Part shown: positions 24,071 to 35,477 of the stretch, piece by piece
Layout: each line of letters opens with the position of its first letter
Numbering within the stretch: the stretch's first letter is position 1
NCBI GenBank assembly: GCA_903813345.2
Contig: CAIIXF020000006.1
Coordinates: 15,690,348-15,754,347, forward strand
Length of the DNA: 64,000 nt
Direction of reading: 5' to 3'
DNA from: Owenia fusiformis
Lineage: Eukaryota; Annelida; Polychaeta; Sabellida; Oweniidae
Made by a program: the position numbers and the translations under genes
Notes under the pieces: generated by a model
The model's database searches: none
The model's input: only the letters and a program-made list of their open reading frames with translations
What the model was told of the DNA's origin: nothing

Positions 24071-26868
24071 GAAACTGATATTCAATTGAATTCAATTAAG
24101 ATCATTTGCTTCAAGGCTCATCTCAATGAAGTCTCACCAAATGTCTATATGATACCAAGCAATTCATCCGTAGAACACATTTTTTCTATTTAGCCCCCGC
24201 CCCATATCAGACACTGAGAAAAGTATAAGTAAAAGAAGCAGGAGAGTGGGGCATTCATATTCAAAGCTGTTTACGCATGCACAATTTGGTTTTCAATTCT
24301 ATTTCAGGTTTTTCAAAAGAATTGAGTTAAAAGTGCCTGCTAGTTTCAATGCAGAGTTCACTAGTTTTGCAGTAGTGTAGAGATCACTAGTTTTACAGTA
24401 GGCAATATTTGATAAGTGTGTTCAAGTCACTTGAAGTCAAAGGTCAAGTAAATCGATCTACTACAGTACTAAGCTTATGCAGTGACATTTGATAGTTCTA
24501 CATTTCAGCTTGTATAGTTACTTGATCCAACAAAGCACCTTCATTGTTAGACGGATCTATCAGGGACTCAGATATTGCAAACCCCAAATTTAAAACTCAC
24601 TTTTTTCAAATCTACCATCTCGGGTTAAATCAAAACATATTCACAATTCTTATAACTTACAAATTGCTGATCTCATATTTCTCGGTCCCTGATTTCATAA
24701 GATAGCCTATACCCACCTATTTGTGAAATATTGAAAATAAGTTGTTGAGACTATTGAAATCATTGGAAGTTATTGTAGATTGGTGATATTTAAACTGAAA
24801 ATTGCATGTTGTGAATTATACAATCATGCTAAACAGACTCAAATAAGATTTCTCATTCTCCAGGACAGGTTAATTTACTCCCAAAAATTGACTTTTCTTT
24901 ACCATTTTGTGAATTGAACTATAAAAGGAGTGTGATTTCCAGCGTCAACCTTTCAATCAAATAAAAGACAATAACAACAGTTTTTGAGTTGGTGATTTCT
25001 ATTTTCTATTTCTATAATTAGTAAATAAAATACAGAATACAGAACTTATAACTAAAATGATGAAAACAATCAAGAAATGACAAAATGTACTTTTACATGA
25101 CCAATAGTTACAATTCTTTGCTAACATGAAGCTATATTTGTGCATGTGGGTTTTTTTATTTCTTGAGGCCAAAGGACATAATTTAGTAGTATTCCGCATC
25201 TCCCAAATGAGGTTGAGATATCCCACAAAACCCAAATGAAAATGTAGTATTTCACATCTCCCAAATGGAGGTTGTAATATCCCACAAAACCCAAATGAGA
25301 ATGTTGTATTCTACTAAAAGCTCCCAAAGCAAATTTTAGTATCCAAGTTTCAAAAAAGAAGTCTCTCAGTAAAATTCATGCATAAATAAAATCTTCAGTT
25401 AACTAAAAGGTTGATCACTAAGCCATGGTTCTTGCAAATGTTCAGATCTAAGAGAGCATATCAACCATTAATGATGCTTCTAATGAATCCAAAATTTCTT
25501 CACAAGTTGAATTCGTAAAGAGATAATCTCGTTTCTAATAATGAAGCAGCAACAGAGCACAGAGCAATCAAACCATTACCACATACACAGTGTATATCGT
25601 CTTGCATAAGATTTTTCTCTCTATCTCCACTCTTAGGGGTTGGTGATGGGGGTTGAGAAATGCCTTATGCAAGACTAAAGTTGATTTGATTGACATACAA
25701 CAGCATTATTAAATAGGGCACACAATAAGTCCTTGCCAATATACAAGGTTAACTCAATAATACAGAACTGCAGTCTCAGTTGTAAACCGTAAACATAGGA
25801 TTAGACTAACTAAATATTTTCAAATATAACGTGAAAAGTAAACATTTAGTAACATCCACTAGAGGAGTATATACATAAAGGAATGGATTTTAACATACAT
25901 TGGTATATGATTAAAGGGTATATGTGTGCACTTATAAAAACATGTATATGTATAAAGTTCAAACAATGTAGATATGTATATGATGTAACTGTTTATCACA
26001 TTTTATATTGAACAATAAATTCAAGACTGAAGGTACTTACTACTGATATATGCACACTTCAGTTTCATTGCATTCAATATTGAACTAATGCAGAGATTTA
26101 AACCTGTTCTGAATACTTAGTTAAGGAGTTAAGAACCTCATATTTCAACAACATTATATTAGACCTAAGTTTGTGGTACCACATTAAAGTCAATGCATTT
26201 ATCTTATGGTATTACATTGGCTAATGTAGTACCATATTACATAATGACCATTCTATATACATATATATGTTATCGTAATAGTGCTCCAATTTTTGTAGAA
26301 AAATCTAAATATACACACTAATGTGCGTCACTTTACAAACATGTACACTCTAAGTGAGTCTAAAATAACTCTTTAAATTATTACTTTCAAATAGAAGGGA
26401 CTAAAAATACACACACTAACATAGTTTATCAAGGTAAATGATATTCAATCATTCAACATGAGATATCTGAGTTCAAAGTCCACATTAAGTCAATCTCCTT
26501 GAGAAGGTATAGGGACTATAATACAAGATTTGGGTGATTATTTAACTGCATAGATAGTATACCCATATAGCTTCTGGAATATGGAGCTTCTTAAATTGTT
26601 TAATCCTTTAAAGTATGAAATTTTTCTTTTGATTTACCCTTTTTGATATTTCTTTAATTCAATCCATTATAGTTGAATTGTTATATTGGGAATGTATGAA
26701 AAACTGGTCTCACAATAAAACAATACACTGTATATATTAAGTTTCTAATACCGGTATTGTACTGAACTTTTCTAAATATCCATTATGCTTGGAAATTGTT
26801 AGCTACCAAAGTCCTGAAAGGATTGGGTTGAAATTAAATTTGATAAAATTGTCCTAATTTCTATTTCA
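24071..26868. other. Intergenic with one short tandem duplication
   Basis: No gene recognised. At 25186-25310 a 60-bp block with CATCTCCCAAATG and TATCCCACAAAACCCAAATG is repeated twice. The rest, including the region just downstream of the first Ly6 gene stop, is AT-rich without recognisable structure. Confidence 0.45.
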
Positions 26869-29800
26869 TTAAACACGCATGTAGAAGGCAACAATGAGAC
26901 TTGAGACTATAGCAGCAAGTGTGAACTGAACATTGCCAGAACCATTACATCCATCTGTACGGCAATAACACTGGGTACTGTATCCAGCAGCAGCCTCTTT
27001 TCCATAACATAATTTTAAATCATTATCGTCGACATGGCCGCAGAATCGGGACACAATTGTAGAATCTGAAACAAAAAATAAGTTTTTGTGATCTTTTTGT
27101 GCAATGTATAGTTTCAGTACAATGTATAGTTAGTTACCTTAACTATATCCAAGCTATGTCTAAAATTGTATGGTAAATTGCTGTGTTTGTGCTTTCTTGT
27201 TTTCTAAGCACTAAACAATAAATGGGGTCAATTACAGAATTCTCCCCAGGATTTTGTCTCAAATGGGTGTAAAATTCAAAATTTAGATCAAATTTAGTCA
27301 AAATGTGCACATTTTTCATGATTTCTATCATTTTCATTTCGAGGAGGTGCGAATGTATTCTTAGGTGGTGCAGGGCTACTTTTAAAATCTGAAGTGGGTG
27401 CAGGGCCCACTTGCTTAAATATTAGGGAGATCACTGAATCATACATCTGTAAAGGTGATGTGACCTTAAATCATTTAATAAAAAAGGTACTACTGTTTTC
27501 TCGAAACAAAAAATATGTAACTTACGGGCAGATGGAACCTGTTGACGAGTCTCTTCACTGGTAGCATGGTTTGAAATGGAGGTGCCTGTTGCCACAGTCT
27601 TCATACATACATTAGATTCAGGAGGACATGTTTTCAGAAACGTGTTGTCTTGAGCAGCATAGGTAACCTCGCATCCACCATCTGGGTTATCCTTGGTGTT
27701 ACACTCGTGACATTTTAGAGCAGCAGAACCTGTAACAAACCCATATACAGACATTTATTACACAGTCCAATGCAAAGCCTAAAGAAAAGGCTCAAATAGA
27801 CCTTTCCTGCCACCTTTTGCAACAACAAAGAAGCAAGGATATTTTGGCAATTTTGATGATGTAAAACTTTACATTAAAAAATTAGCAATAATCCAATGTT
27901 ATTTTTGCTTAAAAACACTGCTACCCAGAACCTATGACAGAATCAATTTGCCAATATTGACATGACTAAGGGGAGGCATCAAAAGTTCGATGTCTGATCG
28001 GAAACTAAATAAATCTAGTTTTTACTCTGAACCCCCCCCCCCTCCCCAAAAACTAAATACCATTAAAGCTGATCGCTGACTTCCGGTTCGAGAATTTGAA
28101 AAATTATTGCTAAACACGATCTAGTTTTTGTTAATTCCTATCATAATTTGCGGCTTTTAACAACTATTGATAGAATAGAATCCATTGGAATGATCTTGAC
28201 GAAGAAAGCATCAGGTAAAATCTTTATTCCAAGGCATTCTGAGTCGAAATAGCCAAAAATTTGAAATGTTGAAATTTGTCGGATAGCAAACTGAAATGGG
28301 TTTGAACCCCCTTCCCCCTAACTAGATTTATTTAGTTTTCTATCCGACATCGAACTTTTGATGCCTCCCCTAAGAGCCCTATAGATAATATTTGGCAGAA
28401 GAATTAGCACACTTGTGTAATACTATACTGAGATATAGGATCAATTATATTCCAATAATTTGTTAATGCTTTCCCAGCAGATATACTCATTAATTTAATA
28501 ATAATGTATCAGCATTGGCACATATTTCAGATAATTTTGTTCTGTTATTTGGAAGAATCAATAATATGTAGAAATATGGATCAATGAACATAATTTGCCT
28601 TCCCTTTACATACCAGTTAACTTACTATAGCATTATACAGTATATAGATAGGGATGTGTCTAGTTGGTTCCTGGTATAGAGTCTGGCAAAATCAATCTTT
28701 ATTAATAGACTATCTGTGAGCCAACAATCTACATTTCAATAACAGTTAGTAAGATTTGTGGTGTAAGATTACTATGCAGGTCTTAAATTCAATTAGAGTC
28801 CTGGTAAACTTTCCAATCAACAAAGAACACGAGACTCGAGAAAGGGTTCAAATTGAGCCTGTGCACTATTCATTCATTTAATCAGAAATATCAAAATACA
28901 TATATACAAGTTAAAATAAGAATTTCAACCCATAAAAATAGAGTAAGATGAGGACTTTAACAACTAGAAATAAATATAATTAGCAAGATCTGGATCACAT
29001 AAGATTACCAGGCCCATAGCCAGTAGGGGGGGGGGTTAGATGGATTTGAGCGTGTTGTTGATGTATATATGCCCCTCAATCTAATGAAAAAGGACATGAG
29101 ATTTTTCTTTTTAATTAAATATGAAATTTTGTTTGAAAATCAATAAACAACTTCTGGTGTCTTTATTTCGTTCTTGACTATGAATCATCTGCCATTTTGC
29201 AACCCTCATATTTCATAATTCATAATTTCATTGAGTATTTTGAATCTAAAAAATAAGCAATCAAAGGACCACATTGAAATAGTACATGTATGTAAAAATA
29301 GAGACATTCATACAAGGCCTAACTTTTGTATATTCTGGTTTGTTTTGTAATTTGGCTATAATATGCGTGGCCTCTTATAATTTTAAGCTTCTCTGCCGAA
29401 AAAATAAACATGGCTGAGACTCCCTAATATAAATTACAAAAGGCCATAGCTTTGCTGCACAATATACCTAACTATCTGAAATATACAAAAGTTAGGCCTC
29501 GTTTCTATTTTCATAAACTGTTGCAATATGGTAATTTGTTTGCTTATTTCTTAAGGTCAGGGTGTACTTTGATGAAATTTCATAACCATGTGCTATTTTC
29601 AGATAAACATAACCCATTCCACACATTATCAACATCTTTCATTCTCACACAAGAGATGCATTAGTGTATCTAGACTATTAATTGAGGGTTGATAATTCTT
29701 CAGAATGTTTGAATAACTAGAATATTCAGTAGTTTACTTTTCAATATTGCAAAAAAATTTCCAACATTTACCCTGGCCGTAAATAGAATTTTGAATCGGA

Positions 29801-30609
29801 CTTTAGGTGAAGATTAAATATGACGACGGGCAAACTACCAAATGGGCAATTTCTTGTCTGATTTTAACACAATGTGATGCAGGCTACATACAGTTCGGGA
29901 CATAAATAAATGACAGGTGGATTTGCTGAAGTGAGAATTTCCCATGTTAAAAATAAGAGAATTTTCAAGAGGCCATACATCAGTGGATGAGATTATACAA
30001 AATGTGAAATATACAAATTTTAAGGGATATGTGTCTAGACAATATTGGAAATTATGGGCTTTCAGACGACCATAATTAGGAAATGGTGATCGAAAATCGA
30101 CCTGTCATTTATTTTTGTCCCCAACTGTATATATATATATATGTTTCTTGAACCGGATGTAACCTCAGTTCGGAAAAGTTCGACATGCACTCAGAAATAA
30201 TTTTTTACTGTTGAAATCTAATGTGAGCTTCAATCCGGTTGAAATCTATTGTGAGCTTCTATTCGGGGCTTCTATTGAATGCTCCCAAGACCAGAATCGG
30301 ATTGGAACTAGGCTATAACAACATTTTTAAAAATGAAAGTTACCTTTTCTCCATTAGAAACAATATAATGAAATGTGCACATTTCCCTCCAAATAATAGA
30401 ATATAAGAGGGAGGGGCGACTTCCAGGTTGACTAAAATGCCTATGGCCTTGATCGAATATATTGATGTTGAAATTTGGGGTACTCAGATAATTACTCGAT
30501 CTAGATGGTCTAATTTCCTGAAAAAAGCTTTACTGAATGTTCCATACTTACTGAATGTAACAGCCATGGCTAGTACCAGACATGAAAGCATAGTGTGACG
30601 CAGATCCAT
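26869..30609 (-). CDS. Ly6/uPAR three-finger GPI-anchored protein, paralog 1
   Basis: Three coding exons on the minus strand: 30552-30609, 27526-27729 and 26869-27065, joined by GT-AG introns, both in phase 1, giving 152 residues. Exon 1 encodes a signal peptide (MDLRHTMLSCLVLAMAVTFS). Exon 2 begins the mature chain with LKCHECN, the usual first-finger C-x-x-C-x-x-C-like opening, and holds GGC, a TC and a NVC cysteine. Exon 3 has FCG, LCYG and the closing C-x-C-x(4)-C-N motif (QCYCRTDGCN), then a small-residue stretch and a hydrophobic tail, the layout of a GPI signal. Ten cysteines, all placed as in Ly6/uPAR domains. It should act at the cell surface; ligand unknown. The start is the only ATG before the signal peptide. 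The next gene upstream is a paralog with matching intron positions and phases. Confidence 0.9.
27235..27436. mobile_element. Small TIR element in Ly6 paralog 1 intron 2
   Basis: Ends CAGAATTCTCCCC and GGGAGATCACTG; the flanking pentamers AATTA and AATCA nearly match. The body shares GGGTGCAGGGCCCACTTGC-type and CATTTTTCATGATTT blocks with 58265-58469 in the opposite orientation. It is about 200 bp with no coding capacity. Confidence 0.6.
27969..28371. mobile_element. MITE with about 55-bp TIRs in Ly6 paralog 1 intron 1
   Basis: AGGGGAGGCATCAAAAGTTC at the left is mirrored by GAACTTTTGATGCCTCCCCT at the right. The inverted match continues through CTAAATAAATCTAGTT, interrupted by a few mismatches. 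C-rich tracts lie next to both inner TIR ends. The TSD was not resolved. No coding capacity. Confidence 0.75.
29195..29545. repeat. Hairpin repeat in Ly6 paralog 1 intron 1
   Basis: AGGCCTAACTTTTGTATAT (about 29314) pairs with ATATACAAAAGTTAGGCCT (about 29478), and outer parts CCACATTGAAATAGTAC and GTTGCAATATGG also pair. The sequence resembles 34690-34920 in the opposite orientation (CAAAATAAGAGGCCAC, ATTCAAAATACTCAAT), so both belong to one dispersed hairpin family. Confidence 0.6.
29891..30127. mobile_element. Tc1/mariner-type MITE, TA flanks (intact copy)
   Basis: Ends CAGTTCGGGACATAAATAAA and its mirror TTATTTTTGTCCCCAACTG, 28-bp TIRs with a few mismatches, bounded by TA on both sides. 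It is 237 bp with no open frame of note. It lies in intron 1 of Ly6 paralog 1. An oppositely oriented copy at 51155-52481 has been split by two later insertions, and this one shows the uninterrupted form. Confidence 0.85.
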
Positions 30610-32515
30610 GGTAGATGAGATAGGGAATTGCCGTACAGAAGAGACTCACTTTACCGAAATGACTGACCTACTTTCTAGATGCTGGAGAAGTGCAACGAAT
30701 TACGCAAACGCCAACTTTAATTAATTTTGATCACGTGACATAAGACATTTTCGTCTAGTGATAATTTTTCCCGGGTCTAAAAACACTTGGCGTCCTTTGT
30801 TGCCAATTTAAGATACAAAATAAAAATTAGTTGGATATTGTTCAATGAAGAAAATGAGATCATTTTGTAAGTTTGGGAACACAATATCAAAGAATGGAGT
30901 GAACATTTTTATGTATTGTGCATGTAAAAAGTTTTGCAATTTGCTGGGGGAGAAAATCAGATTTATACCTATAAGAACAAAATAAAACAATTTTCTGTAT
31001 CAAATATTATGATGACTGGTGTATTTTTGCTTTCAATTCAAATGAAAATAAATGTCTTCTATATTCTTATTGTGTCACCGTTAATTTTTTAAGCAAACCA
31101 TCTTAGTATATCATCATGATATTAAGTTCTACAATCGATGTTGCATGATCAAATGAACACATGAAGATTCTGTTGTGTTCGTGATATGGCATTACATAGA
31201 GAAATCTCATATAAAACATTGTATTATGTATAGTATACACAAGCAAAAACAACAAAATATTTTAGTTTGTATTTTCTATTTCAAATTACACAAATATACA
31301 TTATTGCTGTTATGATCTTATACATAATAGAGTCCTATACAGTCAAACCTTTCTAAGTGGAACACATTTGGTACCTCTAAATCCTGTTCCACTTGGGAGT
31401 TGTTCAGAGGTTCATTGAACATAAGTCAGTAGGTCTTAATACTCTGAAAAGTGTTCCACTAACAGAGGTGTTCCATCAGAGGTTTCACTGTATTTAAAAT
31501 TGAATCATGCTTTCTTGAAGAATTTTACAAATGGAATGAGAATGTACTTCATGGTTCTCTTCATACATTGAGGTATTATTGCTCATTTATATACTTAGAT
31601 ATATTGTGGATCATATAGTCAGTTGCATTGATTCTCTGCTTTGTTAAATGCATGAGTGATTACAAAGCACATGCCGACTGGGAATTCCCAAAAAAATTTC
31701 AGTCCATTTCCTTAGCTAATACATAGTGCATGGTTACATAGTGAACAGAGTTCTGAAGATGAATCATTAATGGTCGAGAGTCAAGGCAAAAAATGAGCAT
31801 GATCGATGCAATTAAGACAGGGTTAGAAATACAATTTGTAAATGTACAGAAATATAGCCTTTCGTTTGTTTAATAAAACAACATTTAAAATGTTTACAAA
31901 AGCACCTGACTCATCACACTCAAATATATGTTATTTCTAAGCTTTTCTTAATTAAAACTGTGTATTTACACTACATTCTTTGATTCATACATGTCTATAA
32001 GTTTGCTAATTACCAAAATTAAAATATAATGGAATGTATAAAAATCTATTTACAGGCATATAAAACTTTATATACAAATATGGAATGGTATGTTCAGTAA
32101 CTAAAATTATTCACATGAAAATGTGTTTTCCATGACAGTGTGTGTGTAATCTATTCTACATTCAGAGCAGCTGATTCATAGGAATGAAAATTTCTTTGAC
32201 TAATAAATTCAACTACTATAGTAATATATAATATATAACAGGAATGAATTGTATACTGATTATGTAATACAATGGATACTGATTGGACTTAAAAACCCTG
32301 CGATTCAAAAAATGTACAATTAATTTTTGAACACACTTAGAATTCAACATTTTGTAAAATAGTAACTTAAAGTGAAATATGTCTGAAACATTCAAGTTTT
32401 GTAAAATGATGACATATGTTTAAAAACACTTTTCTGTAGAATCCATGTTTAAAAAAAATCTGTAAACTCATATCCAGTTGATCGACAATTATAAAAAACT
32501 ATTTTCAATTAGTCT
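30610..32515. other. Spacer between Ly6 paralogs; possible promoter
   Basis: The 1.9-kb spacer contains the upstream region of paralog 1 and the downstream region of paralog 2. A TCACGTGA E-box-like palindrome sits at 30731-30738, about 120 bp upstream of the paralog 1 start, but no TATA box is obvious. One MITE (31340-31490) is present. No other gene recognised. Confidence 0.4.
31340..31490. mobile_element. Tc1/mariner-type MITE, 151 bp
   Basis: CAGTCAAACCTTTCTAAGTG at the left mirrors CATCAGAGGTTTCACTG at the right, each end next to TA. Sub-terminal TGGAACAC and GTGTTCCA also pair. The CAGTSAAACCTCT-type end is common in animal mariner-related MITEs. Confidence 0.75.
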
Positions 32516-35477
32516 CTATGAAAACCTAAGTCCTGCAAAAAGTGATGTAACTATGGCAACAATTGTAGCAAAATATTTTCCTGCATGAATTCCACGAGAG
32601 TTATTACATAGATTAGTGTCACAGAAGCATCGTCTTGTTTCCCCTCCATTTGAGGTCTGTGTCCAACATGCATGTTTTGCAGGAGCCTCCGGACCAGCGC
32701 ATACTCGGGATATCACGACTGAATCTGCAAAAGGAAATAATTTACACATTGCTGAATTTACATAATTACTTAACTTTTATTTCAAAATGACAGCCATTGA
32801 TTTAGGCGATGTAGCCCTGTCAAATGAATGAAACTTCCCGCATCTTTTAGGGTGCATCTCTAACAAAATAGCACAATAGAGCTATTTACAATACAGCTAG
32901 TTTTCTGGTCAATATCTAACCTAAATTCCATGATAAAACCAATCAAAAATTTTAATCAAATATCAAAATCTTTTAATAAATCTTCAACCCAATTTTCCTT
33001 GGTCTAAACGTGTAAACCTACCAGATGGATTATTCCAATAATAAAACAGCTTGATTCTAGTCTCAATCTTCAGACACGTGTGGCATTTGTTCCGTATCAT
33101 TGGCTCTGTACATTTTACTCCATATCCCCCTTTGTATACATTACACTCATAACACTGTAGGGTACCTTCTCTCAATTGCCCATGGGCTGTAAACAAAGAA
33201 AAACAAATCTCAATAAACATCCCAAAACAATATAACAATATACGCAGGAATAGCAAATTGTTCAAAACCTTTGTTCGATTCAATCTCATAAATCCGCAAA
33301 ATGAGAATAAGAGCAAATTTAATGTTAAGATTTTACTCAACAGTTATTTTTTCTCAGTTGCCTATGGCCAATATATCACTCCCTACAACCACGGGCTTTC
33401 AATCTATTGAATGTCCATGCTTTAACAAAAAGCTCAGAAAATGTAAATGTATAACTCTAATATGATAGGGTCCCTTGCCTTGGGCGCCATCTTTTAATGC
33501 ATACTATTTCATTTCATATGATCAAATGATCATTTAGAATGGTGGTAAATGATAAACTGATTCTACAATATGAACTTTGATACCTTACAATGATAAAAAA
33601 AGATATCATCAAGTAATTTAATGCCTCAACCATTTAAAATCAAAGAAAATAAACACAAAGGAGGGCACAATAGGCAATATTTCATGTACACATTATTGTT
33701 TTATATTTTAGTTAACTAAAGAATCTACAATATTTATTTTCCAACAAATTTAACAAATTTTGCCTCAACCATTTAAAATCAAAGAAAATAAACACAAAGG
33801 AGGGCACAAAAGGCAATATTTCATGTACAAATTATTGTTTTATATTTTAGTTAACTAAAGAATCTTCAATATTTATTTTCCAACAAAGTTCAATGACAGC
33901 ATCAGTTAAATAGCAAACCTTTATATTTTCTAAAGGACCAAGAATATTAATTATCAACAGTAGATAGATAGGGCTCATATTAAACAAAACAAAGTATTGA
34001 CATGAATTGTCATCATCGGTGATTGGAAGTTGTAAGAATTTGTTACAGATGGCAAACTTCAAAGTTATATTCTTTATTCTTCCGAACTTTACTATTATAG
34101 GCTATATATTTTCTGAAAACTGAAAGGGGACATTGTCTGTTTAATTTTAACTGATACATACAGCCCGTTTCACTGTTTTATTGTGTCAGTAGAACCCCAA
34201 AAATATGAAATCAGGAGACCATTGCGTAATAATATATGGAAAAGTATATTCATATTGGACATGAATGATATTTGTATATTTCAGATTATTTAGTTTTTTC
34301 ATGGGCATTCAAATAGAAAGCCCATGGTTCTTTGTGCAAGCCTATACCCTCTTGTAATTTAAAGAATTTCAGGCACGTTAATCTTTTTGAAAATACTATG
34401 GCAGAGAAGCATCAAAATATAAGAGGCCTTACACTTTATAAGCCAATCTAGAAGCAATCCAAGATATACAAATGTCATTCATGTACAATGGGAAAATATT
34501 TTTCCATATATAATTGCATAATGATCTTTTGATTTCTTACTTTTTAGGTTTTACTGACGCAATAAAACAGTGAAATGGGCTGTATCTGCATCACAGCTCA
34601 CCAATTACGTATTCAAATCTTGTTTATAATCAAACTATAATTTGCGACATTTCTTCAATGGATATTTCAGATAGTTTGTATAATGACTTTTGTAGTTCAG
34701 AGAGTTTCAGCCACTTAATTTTTTCAAAAATAATACATGAAGCATCAAAATAAGAGGCCACACATTTGATAGTCAAACTACAAAACAAACCAAAATATAC
34801 AAAATAATGTTTTTATTTTTCATATACTGTTTCAATATGGTCCTTTCATCGCTTTTTTTTAGATTCAAAATACTCAATAGAATTATGAATCTGACTTTAC
34901 CATCGCAAACTTTAGAAAAATTGTTGTGTGATGACTCATTTATAATTTGATTATACAAGTGTTCAAAGGTATTAGAGTCCATTTCAGTGCTTCAGTTCGT
35001 CAGTAGAACGGCAAAAATAAGAAATTGGGAGACCATTGTGCAATAATATATGGAAAAGTATATTCATAATGTACATGAATGACATTTGTATATCTTGGAT
35101 TGCTTCTAGTTTGGCTTATAAAGTGTGTGGCCTCTTATATTTGGATGTTTCTCTGCCATGTTATTTTCAATAAGATTAACATGGCTGAAATTCTTCAAAT
35201 TACAAGACGACACAGGCTTATTGCACAAAAAACTAAAAAATCTGAAATATACAAATGTCATTCATGTACATTATGAATATACTTTTCCATATATTATTGC
35301 ACAATAGTCTCCCAATTTCTTATTTTTGCCATTCTACTGACGAACTGAAGCAGTGAAATGGACTCTAATTGTATTGAATATATGACCTTCTTTATACATC
35401 TTATACTTTGAATGTAATCGAAGATACTTACCTAGGCATACAAACGCTAAAAGCGTTACAGATAGGAGCAGCTTCAT
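32516..35477 (-). CDS. Ly6/uPAR three-finger GPI-anchored protein, paralog 2
   Basis: Three coding exons on the minus strand: 35432-35477, 33022-33186 and 32516-32724, both introns in phase 1, total 139 residues. Exon 1 is a classical signal peptide (MKLLLSVTLLAFVCL). Exon 2 opens the mature domain with LQCYECN and adds VKC, NKC and HTC cysteines. Exon 3 has VCAG, ACW and the terminal RCFCDTNLCN motif, then a polar spacer and a hydrophobic C-terminus (IVAIVTSLFAGLRF) like a GPI signal. Ten cysteines, as in paralog 1. Exon 3 starts with the same S-x-x-x-S-R-x-C pattern at the same splice phase, so the two genes arose by tandem duplication, although the proteins are now quite different. Expected at the cell surface; function not inferable. 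Intron 1 is filled with repeats. Confidence 0.9.
33618..33890 (+). repeat. 139-bp tandem duplication in Ly6 paralog 2 intron 1
   Basis: GCCTCAACCATTTAAAATCA and the following sequence through ATATTTATTTTCCAACAAA occur at 33623 and again at 33762, offset 139 bp, with only a handful of differences. The near identity indicates a recent duplication. Confidence 0.8.
34161..34582. mobile_element. MITE, diverged copy of the 8619 family
   Basis: CAGCCCGTTTCACTGTTTTA at the left mirrors TAAAACAGTGAAATGGGCTG at the right, bounded by TA. Inner blocks GGAGACCATTGCGTAATAAT and ACAAATGTCATTCATGTAC match the other copies, and it carries GCATCAAAATATAAGAGGCC internally. About 422 bp, in intron 1 of Ly6 paralog 2. 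Confidence 0.75.
34690..34920. repeat. Partial hairpin repeat related to 29195-29545
   Basis: Contains GCATCAAAATAAGAGGCCAC, CAATATGGTCCTTTCATCGC and TAGATTCAAAATACTCAAT, which match the 29195-29410 segment in reverse orientation. It lies between two MITEs in the same intron. Confidence 0.5.
34973..35367. mobile_element. MITE copy 2 of the 8619 family
   Basis: The first and last about 120 bp are inverted repeats (GAGTCCATTTCAGTGCTTCA mirrored at the right), next to TA. It is nearly identical to 8619-8978 over AGAAATTGGGAGACCATTGT, GACATTTGTATATCTTGGAT and TTGCTTCTAGTTTGGC. It is the repeat nearest to exon 1 of Ly6 paralog 2, about 65 bp away. Confidence 0.8.

Noticed and set aside
32984-33340. 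118-residue open frame taken as one protein
   Set aside because: Only 33022-33186 is exon; the ends of the frame run into introns on both sides.
26869-35477. Ly6 genes read as secreted three-finger toxins
   Set aside because: The fold is shared with elapid toxins, but both proteins have C-terminal hydrophobic tails typical of GPI-anchored Ly6 family members.
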